Source: Aphanocapsa lilacina HA4352-LM1
Lineage (GTDB): Bacteria > Cyanobacteriota > Cyanobacteriia > Gloeobacterales > Gloeobacteraceae
Length of the DNA stretch: 35,891 bases
Direction of reading: 5' to 3'
Assembly (NCBI GenBank): GCA_019359725.1
Contig: JAHHGR010000050.1
Span: forward strand, 1-35,891
The notes beneath the pieces are model-generated. The model made no database searches, had not been told where the DNA came from, and saw nothing but the letters and a program-made list of their open reading frames with translations. Below, piece by piece: positions 15,331 through 24,097 of this stretch; the first letter of the stretch is position 1; every line of letters starts with the position of its first letter. A program made the position numbers and the translations under genes.

Positions 15331-15738
15331 CTAGGGCTCCTCTAAGCGCAAAATTGTCACCCGCTCCGGCGATTCGGCGACGCTCACCGCAAGCAGGCTC
15401 ACGTGCGGCTCCAGCGCAAGCGTGGCGAAGTAGTGGCACAACTCCTCGGTGGTGCCGTGGGGGCAGAGCGGGCAGTCGTTGAGCACCTCCGGCAGCGCGG
15501 CGACCCACTGCTGCAACTGCTGCTCCAAAGCCACCATGTCGAGGCCGTACAGACCCGTACTCGGGCGCACAGCAGCGAGGTCGAGCGTCACCGCAAAATC
15601 GTGCTCGTGCCGGTCGTGCCACAAAGGCGGATTGGCGTGGCGGCGGCGAAAGTGCGCCCCGATGCGGTAGGCGTAGCGGATGGCCCCCTGGTGCACCTGC
15701 TCTTCGGGCGGCACCGCCTGTAGGTAAGCGCTCTGCAT
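15331..15738 (-). CDS. QueD/PTPS-family protein lacking catalytic residues
   Basis: A 135-residue protein with the 6-pyruvoyltetrahydropterin synthase/QueD (6-carboxytetrahydropterin synthase) fold, encoded directly after queE. The zinc ligands align as H29, H44 and H46 (IGAHF, RHEHDFAV). The Cys that is catalytic in E. coli QueD (C27) aligns with W40, and the catalytic Asp-His pair before the LND motif reads Leu-Pro here. The C-terminal Glu (AESPERV) remains. So by eye it keeps metal binding but not classical catalysis. Its ATG overlaps the queE TGA (TGATG), implying translational coupling. It may be a degenerate QueD, a partner protein, or an enzyme with another mechanism. Confidence 0.8.
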   Translation of the reverse strand: MQSAYLQAVPPEEQVHQGAIRYAYRIGAHFRRRHANPPLWHDRHEHDFAVTLDLAAVRPSTGLYGLDMVALEQQLQQWVAALPEVLNDCPLCPHGTTEELCHYFATLALEPHVSLLAVSVAESPERVTILRLEEP

Positions 15739-16382
15739 CACGGCACCTGAAGGTATTTGTGCAACTGCACCGAGAGCCGGTAGCGGGGATGGGCCTTGAG
15801 CAGTTCGAGGGTCAAAGGCAGCGTGCGCTCGCGCTCCTCCCACTCCGGCTGTAGCGAGACGGGCACCCCCGGCGGCAAAAAGCGCCGGTAGAAATCGAGT
15901 TCCTCGCCGCCGGCAATCACGATTTTGACCTCGTTGGCCCGCCGCCACATCTGCGGGTTCACCGGATGGCGGGGCGAGACGTGTTCTTTGGGACTGAGGG
16001 TCACCCAGGCCCAATCGGGCACCGGCTGCCAGAACGCCCCCGACGTCTCGATCGACACAGCCCGGCCCGTCCTGCCGATCGCCTCGACCAGAGCCGGTAG
16101 GGCTGCATGAATGAACGGCTCTCCCCCGGAGATAACCACCCGCGGCGACTTCAGCTCTAAGATCAAATCTGCAAACGCCCGCACTTCGCGCGGCAATTGG
16201 GCGCCGCCGTCGGCGTAACCCGTGTCGCACCAGGGGCACCCGACCGGACAGCCGTAGAGGCGGATAAAATCGACCACAGCACCCGCCCAGTGCCCTTCAC
16301 CTTGGATAGTGGGGCCAAAGGTTTCCTGCACCGGGATGCTCTGGGCGGCAACGGGTTTAACAACAAGCGAAGCAGCGTTCAC
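15738..16382 (-). CDS. queE: 7-carboxy-7-deazaguanine synthase QueE
   Basis: QueE is a radical-SAM enzyme that converts 6-carboxytetrahydropterin to 7-carboxy-7-deazaguanine in preQ0/queuosine synthesis. This 214-residue protein has the cluster-binding motif [10 protein letters not shown] (C-x3-C-x2-C) after the opening [13 protein letters not shown], then the SAM-binding ISGGEPF. Length is normal. It starts with GTG at 16382, inside the end of queC: GTGA overlaps the queC stop. The stop TGA overlaps the queD-like start. Both overlaps indicate a tightly coupled operon queC-queE-queD. Confidence 0.94.
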   Translation of the reverse strand: MNAASLVVKPVAAQSIPVQETFGPTIQGEGHWAGAVVDFIRLYGCPVGCPWCDTGYADGGAQLPREVRAFADLILELKSPRVVISGGEPFIHAALPALVEAIGRTGRAVSIETSGAFWQPVPDWAWVTLSPKEHVSPRHPVNPQMWRRANEVKIVIAGGEELDFYRRFLPPGVPVSLQPEWEERERTLPLTLELLKAHPRYRLSVQLHKYLQVP

Positions 16383-17092
16383 AGCGAGACGGGCTCTTTG
16401 CGAAATTTCCAGATCGGGTCGGGCACTCCCGCCTCGCGGAAGCCCCGGTCGCGCAGGAGGCAGGCGTGGCATCGGCCGCAGCCGCCCCGCACCCCCGCAT
16501 AACAAGTGTGGCTCAGCGCAAGCACTTCTTCAAAGCGCTCCCCCAACACTTCGACACTCAACTTCACAGTCTCGGCCTTGGTCAGCCGCATCAGCGGCGT
16601 GTGGATGCGTATGGCATTTGTATCGCCGTAGATGCCCTCACCCAGAGCTTGAGCCATTGCGTCGACAAATACCTGCCGACAGTCCCAGTAACCGGCGAAA
16701 TCAGCCTCACACACCCCGATGACGATGTTGCCCGTCCCCAGACAAAAGGCACGGTTGGCCGCCAGGGTAAGAAACAAAATGTTGCGCCCCGGCACGAAGG
16801 TGGGCTCCACACCCGCAGGTAGTTCCGCCGCCGAGGCGTACTGCCCGAGGGGAGCATCGCTCACCAGGGGACTGGTGCCCTTGAGTACCGGACCCAGGCC
16901 GATAAATTCGTGGCTTGCCAGGCCCAGGGCCTGCCCCACTGCCCGCGCACTCTCCAGTTCGATCGCATGGCGCTGGTTGTACTCGAAGGTGACCGCGTGC
17001 ACCTCGTCGTACTCGCGGCAAGCGAGGGCAGCGCAGGTGGTCGAATCCTGGCCGCCCGAGAAGACCACCAGCGCTTTTTTCATGGCCGTCAT
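16379..17092 (-). CDS. queC: 7-cyano-7-deazaguanine synthase QueC
   Basis: QueC uses ATP and ammonia to turn 7-carboxy-7-deazaguanine into preQ0 in the cytosol. This 237-residue protein has the PP-loop SGGQDSTT near residues 12-19 and the C-terminal zinc site formed by Cys residues in [18 protein letters not shown]. The middle block [20 protein letters not shown] is the family signature. It is the first gene of the minus-strand que operon. ATG 17092 or ATG 17083 (MKKALVV) can start it. A hairpin at 17113-17140 lies over its probable -10 region. Confidence 0.95.
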   Translation of the reverse strand: MTAMKKALVVFSGGQDSTTCAALACREYDEVHAVTFEYNQRHAIELESARAVGQALGLASHEFIGLGPVLKGTSPLVSDAPLGQYASAAELPAGVEPTFVPGRNILFLTLAANRAFCLGTGNIVIGVCEADFAGYWDCRQVFVDAMAQALGEGIYGDTNAIRIHTPLMRLTKAETVKLSVEVLGERFEEVLALSHTCYAGVRGGCGRCHACLLRDRGFREAGVPDPIWKFRKEPVSL

Positions 17093-17112
17093 CCCATCTA
17101 TCGGCGAATTTT

Positions 17113-17140
17113 ATCCTGCGATTGTAGCTTTGGGCAGGAT
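17113..17140 (-). promoter_or_regulatory. Inverted repeat over a possible queC promoter
   Basis: ATCCTGC (17113-17119) and GCAGGAT (17134-17140) form a 7-bp inverted repeat with a 14-base loop. On the minus strand the loop holds TACAAT, a good -10 hexamer about 30 bases before the queC start. A -35 box is not clear. The arrangement suggests an operator or a leader structure; it does not match the preQ1 riboswitch consensus as I know it. Confidence 0.35.
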
Positions 17141-17294
17141 TGTCCCTACCCGGGGATCGGCCGCGCCGCCCACCGCTGAGCGCCCATGCAAAGAAGTGTT
17201 AATCTCTGTTAAGCAATCGTACGCATCGGGGGCGATCGGTCGTTAATATCTTTTCAAGACCTATTGTTGCCGCTTAGCCCGATAAGAGAGAACC

Positions 17295-17855
17295 ATGAGT
17301 GAATCCGCAGCCCAAGAAATTCCGATGAGTCGGCGCCAGCTGCTCTCCTTCGTCACCGGCGGAGCGATTGCAGCGACGACGGCAGCCACTCTTTATCCTG
17401 TGGTCCTGTACTTCCTGCCGCCTTCCACGGCCGGCGGCGGCGAGGGGGTCGCCGCCAAAGACAAAGAAGGCAAGGACATTTCTGTCTCCAAGTTGCTGGC
17501 CGCAGCGACACCGGGCGAGCGGGTGCTCACCCTGGGCCTCGACGTCAACGGCGGTGACGCTACCTATATCGTCATCAACGATCAAAAAGAAGTCGCCAAC
17601 TTCGGCATCAACGCCGTGTGCACCCACCTGGGCTGCGTGGTGCCCTGGGACAACGGTGCCAAACAATTCAAGTGCCCCTGCCACGGATCGGTCTACAATG
17701 CCGACGGTGGTCTGGAGCGCGGTCCGGCACCTCAACCGCTGGCGCTGGTCAAAACCACCGTCTCCGAGGACAAGGTGCTGATTGCACCCTGGACCGAGCA
17801 GGACTTCCGCTGCACCGACTTGTGGTGCAACAAAGATCCGTACTGGGCGAAGTAA
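17295..17855 (+). CDS. petC: Cytochrome b6f complex Rieske iron-sulfur subunit
   Basis: PetC carries electrons from plastoquinol to cytochrome f in the b6f complex. The 186-residue protein has an N-terminal twin-arginine-like anchor (SRRQLL, then a hydrophobic helix at about 18-40), then a soluble domain on the lumenal or periplasmic side. The [2Fe-2S] boxes are CTHLGC (C109, H111 ligands) and CPCHGS (C127, H130 ligands), with C114-C129 as the expected disulfide. It forms an operon with petA, 22 bases apart. AGAGAG lies upstream of ATG 17295. The region between petC and divergent queC (about 200 bases) should hold promoters for both. Confidence 0.97.
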   Translation: MSESAAQEIPMSRRQLLSFVTGGAIAATTAATLYPVVLYFLPPSTAGGGEGVAAKDKEGKDISVSKLLAAATPGERVLTLGLDVNGGDATYIVINDQKEVANFGINAVCTHLGCVVPWDNGAKQFKCPCHGSVYNADGGLERGPAPQPLALVKTTVSEDKVLIAPWTEQDFRCTDLWCNKDPYWAK

Positions 17856-17877
17856 GCGACGCAGAGGGTATCGAAGC

Positions 17878-18906
17878 ATGAAAAAGCAATGGATAGCCGG
17901 TGCCTTCAGCCTGACGGCGGCGCTGGCGGGACTGGTGAGCGTGCCGCACAGGGCCTCGGCCTGGCCGAGTTTCGCTGTGGGCTACGAGGAAGCGCGCGAG
18001 TCCTCGGGCAAGATTGTCTGCGCCAACTGCCACCTGGCAGCCAAGCCGACCGAAATCGAAGTGCCGCAGTCGGTGCTGCCGGGTAAGGTCTTCGACTTGA
18101 AAATCCACGTCCCCTACGACACCAAAATCCAGCAGGTGGGTGCGGACGGCAGCCCGGCGCCGATGCAGATCGGCGCCTACATTCAGTTGCCGGAAGGTTT
18201 CACCGTTGCTGACGAGAAAGAATGGAGCGCCGAGGCCAAAGAATCGATTGAGAAGTACGGCGGGGTGACTCCTCTCTATGCCGACAAGCCCGAGCGCTCA
18301 AATATTCTGATCATCAACCAGATCGACGGCTCGACGGTGCCGGGGCAGGAATTTATCGTGCCGGTCAAAGCCCCCGACCCGAACGCCAAAGACGCCAAGG
18401 TCAACTTCGGCAAATACGGCGTCTACGTGGGTGCAAACCGTGGCCGCGGCCAGGTCTACTCCAACGGTGTGGCGAGCAACAACGCCCAGTACAACGCCCC
18501 AGTAGCAGGCACGATCAGCGCCGTCCAGACGGGGGTCACCTTCACCGACAAGCTGCAGTACGGTCTGGGGAACGAGCTTACCGACTTCGAGTACACGGGC
18601 GGCATCCGGGTGACGATCACCGATGAGAAGGGCAAGGCGACCGTCGTCAACATTCCGCCTGGCCCCAAGCTGCTCGATACCGTCAAGCAGGGTGCCCAGA
18701 TCAAGGCGGGCGCTCCGCTGACCAACGACCCGAACATCGGCGGTTACGGCCAGGAGGAGCGCGACGTCGTCCTGCAAGATCCGCAGCGGGTCACCTGGCT
18801 GGTGGCCTTCCTGGCGGCGGCTTTTGTCTGCCAGTTGCTGCTGGTGCTCAAGAAAAAACAGGTCGAAAAAGTGCAGGAGTTCGAAGCGCAGAAGCAGGGT
18901 CTCTAA
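17878..18906 (+). CDS. petA: Cytochrome f
   Basis: Cytochrome f takes electrons from the Rieske protein and passes them to plastocyanin or cytochrome c6. This 342-residue precursor has a signal peptide with expected cleavage after ASA (residue 28), the c-type heme motif CANCH (C48-H52), the large beta-sheet lumenal domain (NFGKYGVYVGANRGRGQVY), and a C-terminal membrane helix (VTWLVAFLAAAFVCQLLLVL) followed by a basic stromal tail. The mature protein should begin WPSFAV instead of the usual YPFWAQ. Its free N-terminal amine is the sixth heme ligand, so the first residue is Trp in place of Tyr. GAGGG lies 8 bases before ATG 17878. A strong terminator follows. Confidence 0.97.
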   Translation: MKKQWIAGAFSLTAALAGLVSVPHRASAWPSFAVGYEEARESSGKIVCANCHLAAKPTEIEVPQSVLPGKVFDLKIHVPYDTKIQQVGADGSPAPMQIGAYIQLPEGFTVADEKEWSAEAKESIEKYGGVTPLYADKPERSNILIINQIDGSTVPGQEFIVPVKAPDPNAKDAKVNFGKYGVYVGANRGRGQVYSNGVASNNAQYNAPVAGTISAVQTGVTFTDKLQYGLGNELTDFEYTGGIRVTITDEKGKATVVNIPPGPKLLDTVKQGAQIKAGAPLTNDPNIGGYGQEERDVVLQDPQRVTWLVAFLAAAFVCQLLLVLKKKQVEKVQEFEAQKQGL

Positions 18907-18927
18907 GCGCAACAAACTTCGACTTTG

Positions 18928-18959
18928 GGTGCCGGGGAGAACTCCCCGGCACCTTTTTT
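18928..18959. terminator. Strong intrinsic terminator after petA
   Basis: An 11-bp perfect stem, GGTGCCGGGGA (18928-18938) with 18943-18953, with a GAAC tetraloop and then six T (18954-18959). It ends the petCA transcript. The T-run abuts the stop codon of the convergent hemJ, so on the minus strand the same hairpin (with an A/G-rich flank) may also help to end hemJ transcripts. Confidence 0.92.
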
Positions 18960-19530
18960 AGGGCTGGCTCCCTTGGGAAGCAAGTTGTTTTTCTTTGTCC
19001 AGGCGCCGCTTGCGGGCGTAGAGCTGAATGGTGACAGCGAAGCTGACCATCAGCCCAAAGACAATCCAGGCGGTAGCGTCGGTGGGCAGGTCGTTCTTGA
19101 AGACCGCGAGCAGCACGATGGTCACCAGCAAGATGGTCGGCGCTTCGTTGAGGGCGCGCAGTTGCTTTGGACCCCAGCGGCAGGTGCCCGCCGCCAGTTG
19201 CGTGCGCAGTCGCATGCAGTAGAAGTGATAGCCCATGAGCACCACCACCAGGGTGAGCTTGATGTGCAACCAGCCCGCCTTGAGCCAGTCGGGCTGTACG
19301 GCGAGCATGCCCACGGCCATCGCCACCGTCAGCACCATGCCGGGGGTGGTGATGATGTTGAGCAGCCGTTTTTCCATGATCTCGTACTGCTTTTTGAGAA
19401 TGGCCCGAGCCGCTTCGGGCTGCTCGTTCGCCTCGACGTGGTAGATAAACAGGCGCACCAGGTAAAAAAGCCCCGCAAACCAGGTGACAAACCCGACGAT
19501 GTGAAACGCTTTGAACCAGAGATAGGCCAT
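18958..19530 (-). CDS. hemJ: Protoporphyrinogen oxidase HemJ
   Basis: HemJ is the membrane protoporphyrinogen IX oxidase of most cyanobacteria (Synechocystis Slr1790 type), which makes protoporphyrin IX for heme and chlorophyll. The protein is about 190 residues with four to five membrane helices. The N-terminal helix carries the conserved His (FHIVGFVTWFAGLFYLVRLF), and LNIITTPGMVLT and LKAGWLHIKLTLVVVLMGYH hold the conserved Trp, Lys and His. ATG 19530 (MAYLWFK) is preferred; the frame is open to 19569. It ends against the petA terminator. Its position beside petCA links pigment or heme supply to cytochrome f, though they lie on opposite strands. Confidence 0.93.
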   Translation of the reverse strand: MAYLWFKAFHIVGFVTWFAGLFYLVRLFIYHVEANEQPEAARAILKKQYEIMEKRLLNIITTPGMVLTVAMAVGMLAVQPDWLKAGWLHIKLTLVVVLMGYHFYCMRLRTQLAAGTCRWGPKQLRALNEAPTILLVTIVLLAVFKNDLPTDATAWIVFGLMVSFAVTIQLYARKRRLDKEKQLASQGSQP

Positions 19531-19712
19531 CTTTTCGCTTCGACGCGGCAACGCCATCAATGGTGGCACTCCCCACCGCGCACCGCAACACCGCTCAAGC
19601 AGGGGGTGCGGCCCTGTCCGATACTGGTACGATCGACTCGTTGCCGATTGTGTTTGGCGCGTTCGTGGGGGAGCGTCGGGCCGGCTGGGGCGGTCCCAGC
19701 CCAGGGGCGATG

Positions 19713-20552
19713 ATGAGCGAAACCTGGCAAATCACCGGTTGCTCCGTGCGCGGCGCATCCCACTACACCAGCGGCCTGCCCAACCAGGACGCCATGACCT
19801 GGCGCACCGGCGAGCGGCCCATTTTGGCAGTCGCCGACGGCCACGGCAGCATTCGCCACTTCAGAAGCCAGAAAGGATCGCGCCTGGCGGTCGAGGCGAT
19901 GGCGAGCACGCTCGAAAGTTTCCCGGCCACCCTCACCGATCCGGCGGATCCGGCCGCAGTCGAACATGTGGCCCACGCCCACTTCAGAGTGCATCTGGTG
20001 GAAACCTGGCGGCAAATGGTAGCGGAGCATCTGGCAAAAAAGCCGGTCACCGAGGCGGAGTGGCAACAACTGGAGGCCGCCGCCGGTCCCGCCGCCCGTT
20101 TCTTTCAGCAGCATAGTCCCGAAACCGCCTACGGTTCGACCGCGCTGGGGGTGCTCGTTACCGAGGCGTTTCTGCTGTTTGTGCAACTGGGGGACGGCGA
20201 TATCCTCTGCGTCGATGCACAGGGTGTCACAAGCCGTCCTTTTGAGCGCGACCGCCGTTTTGCTCTCAACCAGACCACTTCGCTGTGTCTGGAGGCGGCG
20301 GCCGAGGAGACGCGCGTGTGCATCTGGCCGACACCATCCCCCGCCTTGATTCTGATTGCCACCGACGGTTACGCCAACTCTTACCGCACCGAAGCGGCTT
20401 TCGAATCGATTGGTTCTGAGTATCTGCAATTTCTGCGCGCCCAGGGAATCGACCCATTGCGCGCTGAATTGCCAGCGGTGCTGGAGGACCTCACCCGCCG
20501 CGGCAGCGGCGACGACATTACTGTGGGCGTGCTGTACCGCCCGTCCGCCTAG
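19713..20552 (+). CDS. PP2C-family Ser/Thr protein phosphatase
   Basis: A 279-residue phosphatase of the bacterial PP2C (PPM) family. The metal-binding motifs are visible: NQDA near the N-terminus, VADGHGS (about 40), GSTALGVLV, LGDGDILCVD, ATDGYANS and the C-terminal GSGDDITVGVL. It should dephosphorylate phospho-Ser/Thr proteins with two Mn/Mg ions. The start is ATG 19713 with AGGGG upstream; a longer open frame from 19560 overlaps hemJ on the other strand and is unlikely. Its TAG overlaps the stop of the convergent protease gene in a shared CTAG. Confidence 0.87.
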   Translation: MSETWQITGCSVRGASHYTSGLPNQDAMTWRTGERPILAVADGHGSIRHFRSQKGSRLAVEAMASTLESFPATLTDPADPAAVEHVAHAHFRVHLVETWRQMVAEHLAKKPVTEAEWQQLEAAAGPAARFFQQHSPETAYGSTALGVLVTEAFLLFVQLGDGDILCVDAQGVTSRPFERDRRFALNQTTSLCLEAAAEETRVCIWPTPSPALILIATDGYANSYRTEAAFESIGSEYLQFLRAQGIDPLRAELPAVLEDLTRRGSGDDITVGVLYRPSA

Positions 20553-22067
20553 GGCCGCGTGATCCCGGCGGGCATGGCGTACAGACGCCGGAGCGTCTGC
20601 AGATCCCGTCCGGACGGTTCGTGCACACCGCGCATCTCGGGATACATGATGTCCTCGGGGTCGTCGCTGTGGCCCCAGAGGCCGACGGCGTGGCCGAGTT
20701 CATGCACCGCGAGCATCTGGATGTACTCGGGCAAGTCGCCCGGTCGCTCGCCCAGCAGGTGCCCGAGGCCGAGGGTGACCTTGAGCATCGGCATGCGGTT
20801 GCCCAGACCGGTGAAGGTGGCATGGCCCGCCCGCCCTTTGCGGTCCGCCGCAACGAAAACCACGGCGATATCCGCCTGGAGGGGATCTTCCACCCGCCGT
20901 TGGGCGGCGGTCCGTAATTCCTTGACGTCCTGCGGTCGGCCAGTCCAGTTGCACCGGCAGGTAGGTGCTGGCCTCAATTGTCACGGGCGCACTGCGCCAG
21001 GGCAGTTGAGCCACCTGCACCTGCACCCCGGTTTTGCTTACTACGGCCCGCCAGGGCTGCGCCGGCGCCTCCACCTCGACCGCAAGCGTCCGAACCCCGG
21101 AAGGCTGCAACTGTCGAAAGAGTGCTCCTGTCCGCTCCCGCAGCACGGCTTCGCTTGCGAGCGGCCCGACGACAACCAGGGGTTCGCTACTCGGTCCTTC
21201 GACAGATCGCACGTTTCCCCAGCCGAAGATCTGCTCAGCCGCGAGCCGGGCAGAAGGCGGAAGGGCCTGGAGCGCACCGAGCGGCCGGGGTGGCTCCTCA
21301 GGCTCCAGAGGCACCACCGAATCGAGCAGCGGCAGGGTCATCGTCCGTTCGCTGCCGCCGCGCCGGTAGGTGAGGGCGACCTGCTCGCCCGGCCGACGGC
21401 GCCTGAGTACCGCCGAGAGATCCGCGGTGCTGTCCACGGCCCGTCCGTCGAGGGCCACCAAACGATCCCCGGTGCGCAGACCCCTATGGCGCGTCTGGCT
21501 CGCCACCCAGTTGACGATGGCAAGTCCCGGCCCGCCCCCTTCGCCGATCCCCAGACCCAGCATCAACGGCACGGGTCTGGGTTCCATCGGCACCCGCAAC
21601 TGCCATTCGGGTTCGGCGGTCGGTGCGGATTTGGCGGCCGGTCTGCTTCGGGGAACGGCGGTTGCTTTGGGAGCACGGACAGAGGCGACAGTCGGGGCAC
21701 CATACTGGCGGATGCGACTGGTCGCCGACTGGTACAAAGTGCTGTCTCCCTGGACCTTCGCCAGTTGGGCCGCCTTTTTGAGGTCGCCCACCGCCCCGGC
21801 GGTATCTCCCAAAGCGGCGCGGGCCCGCGCCCGGTTGCTATGGGCCAGGGCATTACTGGGATTGAGACGAATCGCCCGACTGTACTCCTCAATCGCCCCG
21901 GCAAAGTCCTGGCGGTGCAGTTTGCTGTCACCCTGGCCGATCAAGCGGGCGGCCTGGTCGCCGGTAGCCGTTTGGGCCACAGCGTCCGGCGGTGCGATGG
22001 GAAGGCACAAGCCAAGAACCAGCAGCAGGACCCACCAGAAAGGGGATTTCGACTTCATGGCCGCCAA
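20549..22067 (-). pseudogene. Secreted TPR-PDZ-metzincin protease, interrupted by one frameshift
   Basis: Frame 1 (from ATG 22067 or 22058) encodes a signal peptide (about 30 residues, ending AVAQ), TPR helices (IEEYSRAIRLNPSNALAHSN), a Pro/Ala-rich linker and a PDZ-like domain (GLRTGDRLVALDGRAVDS). Frame 2, ending at TAG 20549, encodes the rest of a metalloprotease with the metzincin zinc motif HELGHAVGLWGH and Met-turn DIMYP. The two frames join near 20934-20942: skipping one base after GACTGG gives a continuous protein of about 505 residues. Frame 2 has only a TTG to start with and no Shine-Dalgarno sequence, so an independent gene is unlikely. The frameshift may be real decay, a sequencing error, or less likely programmed. 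Confidence 0.82.
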
Positions 22068-22307
22068 CCACCAATAGTCCGGGGGAAGGACATATGAATC
22101 TTATCCGCTGTTCCCCAGGGGTGGGAGTTGAGTCGGTACCCACGGGTTGGCTGCTGTTTGCAACGCTACCTCAAGGCTCTTGTGCGCGCAGGTCGCACTG
22201 CAAATGCGCCGTCTCCCAGTTGAGCAACGTACTGCATAGGTGACACGCACGGTTGCCTGGGGCTATTTTTGGTGGGCGGCCGGCACCGCGCAAGGAGAAA
22301 CCGACGG

Positions 22308-22871
22308 ATGGAAACACAGAGTACCCACATCACCACCGAAGCCTTCGAGGCAGCTCTGGCGGAGCTTCTAGACTCTCCCCGCGACGCGGGTGTCCTGGAG
22401 ATGATCGTCGCGCGCCTTCCCAAAGAAAAGCGGCGCACCTGCTCTGAGGTGTATCTGTCTCCCGACGGCGGGCTCGCGGGGGATCGCTGGTTGCTCGGCA
22501 AAAACGGCCGCGCGCCGGATCCGCGGGCGCAGGTGTCGCTGATGAATATACGGGTACTGCGCCTGATCGCCGGGGCGGAGGACCGTATGTCCCTGGCCGG
22601 GGACAACCTGATCGTGGATCTGGACCTAAGTGAAGTGAATATCCCGATTGGCCAGCGCCTCGCGGTTGGCGAAGCGATCCTGGAAGTCACCGATAAGCCC
22701 CACACCGGCTGCTCAAAATTCAACGCCCGATACGGCAAAGCGGCGCTGCGATTTATCAACGCTCCTGAGCGCAAAGAATTGCACCTGCGCGGAATTTATG
22801 CGCGGGTTGTGCAGACAGGCGTGGTCCGCCTCGGAAATAAAGTGCACAAAATCGAAGGGATTTATTCGTGA
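22308..22871 (+). CDS. MOSC-domain protein
   Basis: A 187-residue protein of the MOSC family (molybdenum cofactor sulfurase C-terminal domain). The sequence has GGLAGDRW near residue 55 and the conserved Cys in KPHTGCSKFNARYG (about 130), which in this superfamily can carry sulfur or bind molybdopterin. Such small bacterial MOSC proteins are thought to handle sulfur or metal-sulfur groups; the substrate is not known. The start is ATG 22308 with AGGAG 10 bases upstream; an in-frame ATG-like start at 22269 is less likely. There is no signal peptide. Confidence 0.88.
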   Translation: METQSTHITTEAFEAALAELLDSPRDAGVLEMIVARLPKEKRRTCSEVYLSPDGGLAGDRWLLGKNGRAPDPRAQVSLMNIRVLRLIAGAEDRMSLAGDNLIVDLDLSEVNIPIGQRLAVGEAILEVTDKPHTGCSKFNARYGKAALRFINAPERKELHLRGIYARVVQTGVVRLGNKVHKIEGIYS

Positions 22872-23193
22872 AAAGTTCAACTTTTTCTCGCGGTGCTTGC
22901 GTTTTTCTTTTTTGGTCCCTAGCTACTTGCGTACCCGAAAGTAGAAGCTTGACCGCGCTTCTGGCGGGCGACATAGCCGATGGTTTGCGCTCTTCCAGGA
23001 AGCCGGATGTTTCAGAGCATCCACTTGAGCATAAAGAATTCGACTGTGAAGGTGGTGCGGCTAATTTCTAGGCTACAAGCCAGGTTCCGCATTTTACTAT
23101 GGATAATCTAGACCAAGCATCGGCTTAGCCTTTTAACCGGAAGGCGATCAATTGTCTGTCTGCTTTCGATATTGAGAGAAGGCAAGCAAAGGC

Positions 23194-23976
23194 ATGAAAT
23201 CCTTACCGTTTTTTGGATGGGCTACGGTCACCTTGGCCACCCTGATGTCTGCACCCGTTATCGCTTCGGCTGCCCCGCTTGTCCGTCAGGCAACCGGTCC
23301 CGACGCCAGCGCAATTCAATCGGCAGTCGACTTGTTCCGGGCCGACATCGGCGGCGCCAACAATGGAGCCGGCGGTTCGTTTGCTGACGGTCGGCGTGAG
23401 GTGAACTGGGATGGTGTACCGGACGATTCTTCAGCTCCGAATGCCTTCCCGCCCGACTTTTTTAACGTCAATTCCGCCCGTGGCGTCGTCTTTTCCACTC
23501 CGGGCGAGGGCTTCCAGGTGAGCGCCAATGACGGCACCGGCACGCCCATCTTGTTCGGCAACCTCAACCCCACCTATCCCGCCGAATTTCGCATCTTCAG
23601 CCCCCAAAAGCTGTTCACGGCCATCGACAGCAAATTTACGGACGTCTTTTTCTTCCTTCCCGGTACCGAGACGCCGGCCACCGTCGGTGCCTTTGGCGCC
23701 GTCTTCACCGATGTGGACACCAACACCAGCAAAATCGAGTACTACGACGCCAAGGACAATCTGCTGCTCAGCCTGCCGGTCCCCTTCCAGCAGGGAGCCA
23801 ACAACCAGCAAAGCCTCGCCTTCATCGGCGCCAGTTTTGCTAATAAGCGCATCTATCGGGTCCGGATCACCAGCGGCAACATTGCCCCGAGTGCCACGGC
23901 AACCGATGGCAAACGTGGCTACGATGTCGTCACCATGGACGACTTCATCTACAGCGAGCCCCAGATCCTGAGGTAA
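23194..23976 (+). CDS. Secreted protein, unknown function
   Basis: A 260-residue protein with a clear Sec signal (MKSLPFFGWATVTLATLMSA, cleavage likely after ASA near residue 26). The mature part has blocks common to a family of exported bacterial proteins of unknown role: VNWDGVPDDSSAPNAFPPDF, ARGVVFSTPGEGFQVSAND and a C-terminal GYDVVTMDDFIYSEP. It looks like a beta-sandwich. The C-terminus ends in EPQILR with no PEP-CTERM or sorting motif. AAGG lies upstream of ATG. A strong hairpin-T terminator follows, so it is probably monocistronic. Confidence 0.8.
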   Translation: MKSLPFFGWATVTLATLMSAPVIASAAPLVRQATGPDASAIQSAVDLFRADIGGANNGAGGSFADGRREVNWDGVPDDSSAPNAFPPDFFNVNSARGVVFSTPGEGFQVSANDGTGTPILFGNLNPTYPAEFRIFSPQKLFTAIDSKFTDVFFFLPGTETPATVGAFGAVFTDVDTNTSKIEYYDAKDNLLLSLPVPFQQGANNQQSLAFIGASFANKRIYRVRITSGNIAPSATATDGKRGYDVVTMDDFIYSEPQILR

Positions 23977-23992
23977 ACGTCAGCTCGGTGTG

Positions 23993-24034
23993 GCCGTCTG
24001 CCGGTCCTGCAGTGCAGGGCGGCGGACGGCTTTT
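23993..24034 (+). terminator. Intrinsic terminator after the secreted protein gene
   Basis: GCCGTCTGCCG (23993-24003) pairs with CGGCGGACGGC (24020-24030) with one G-T wobble, and an inner CCTGCA/TGCAGG extends the stem. TTTT follows at 24031-24034. Confidence 0.8.
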
Positions 24035-24097
24035 CGGCGCGGGCAAGATGGGTGGTTTTCTCCCCAACGGCGGAGGACAGGCGGGGCGCTCTCCCCG

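Noticed and set aside
17093..17294. PreQ1 riboswitch before queC
   Set aside because: The que operon made it likely, but I could not find the pseudoknot pattern of class I or II in the leader.
22868..23071. 67-codon frame starting with GTG directly after the MOSC gene
   Set aside because: No family motif, odd composition and no credible start signal apart from overlap with the MOSC stop; probably non-coding.
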